In this document: in pieces, positions 5,134-5,197 of the stretch
Layout of the letters: each line of letters opens with the position of its first letter
How positions within the stretch are numbered: the first letter of the stretch is position 1
Assembly (NCBI GenBank): GCA_934654625.1
Contig: CAKUGM010000076.1
Span: forward strand, 1 to 5,197
DNA length: 5,197 nt
Reading direction: 5' to 3'
From: an uncultured Collinsella sp.
Lineage (GTDB): Bacteria > Actinomycetota > Coriobacteriia > Coriobacteriales > Coriobacteriaceae
Made by a program: the position numbers and the translations under genes
Notes under the pieces: generated by a model
Told to the model about the DNA's origin: nothing
The model's input: the letters and a program-made list of their open reading frames with translations, nothing else
Databases searched by the model: none

Positions 5134-5197
5134 ATGCTCAGGGTTGGACTTCTTACCAGCGGCGGCGACTGCCAGGCGCTGAACGCCACCATGCGAG
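5134..5197 (+). CDS. pfkA: 6-phosphofructokinase, N-terminal fragment (runs off the window)
   Basis: Only 21 complete codons are visible: MLRVGLLTSGGDCQALNATM and an Arg. The V-G-x-L-TSGGD opening is the glycine-rich loop that binds the phosphoryl donor in phosphofructokinases, followed by the usual N-A at the start of the first helix; compare E. coli PfkA with LTSGGDAPGMNAAIRG. The enzyme phosphorylates fructose 6-phosphate in glycolysis. The residues that distinguish ATP-dependent from pyrophosphate-dependent enzymes lie beyond the window, so the donor is undetermined. GAGGA (5124-5128) lies 5 bases before the ATG and supports the start. The gene is divergent from the MFS gene across a 300-bp gap. 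Upstream only weak promoter matches are visible, for example TTGCGG (5081) with TATTAG (5103). Confidence 0.85.
   Translation, partial: MLRVGLLTSGGDCQALNATMR

Overview
The window comes from a GC-rich bacterial chromosome. The base composition, codon use and the start of a 6-phosphofructokinase reading MLRVGLLTSGGDCQALNATM suggest an actinomycetote, most likely a Coriobacteriia member of the Collinsella type. That placement is recognition by eye, not a database match. Nothing here looks like a phage, plasmid or insertion sequence.

Layout: a tRNA-Pro(UGG) lies on the minus strand at the left edge (1-77). Two plus-strand genes follow. One is a CLC-family anion/proton antiporter with the signature residues of the fluoride-type (CLC-F) branch (257-1687). 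The other is a diacylglycerol/sphingosine-kinase-family lipid kinase (1782-2777). A 142-bp convergent gap (2778-2919) holds an unexplained pair of 40-bp direct repeats, the first of which supplies the kinase stop codon. On the minus strand there is a probable two-gene operon, read from right to left: a 14-TM DHA2-type MFS efflux transporter (4833-3319), then 18 nt later a stand-alone GGQ-domain, ArfB-like release/rescue factor (3300-2920). The last 64 bases (5134 onward) are the beginning of pfkA on the plus strand, divergent from the MFS gene.

The divergent MFS/pfkA gap (4834-5133, 300 bp) is the richest non-coding stretch. On the MFS side it holds two alternative weak sigma70-like promoters, a small palindrome inside one of their spacers, two tiny overlapping reading frames, and a strong stem-loop followed by a U-run. 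That hairpin looks like an intrinsic terminator but sits inside the leader of the gene it precedes. The simplest reading is transcription attenuation of the efflux operon, as known for some antibiotic-responsive efflux and resistance genes; this is inference. On the pfkA side there is a 13-bp odd palindrome and no convincing promoter.

The genes do not form one pathway. Themes are ion or drug export (CLC antiporter, MFS pump), membrane lipid metabolism (lipid kinase), ribosome rescue (GGQ protein) and glycolysis (pfkA). The one functional pairing suggested by arrangement is the efflux pump with the ribosome rescue factor.
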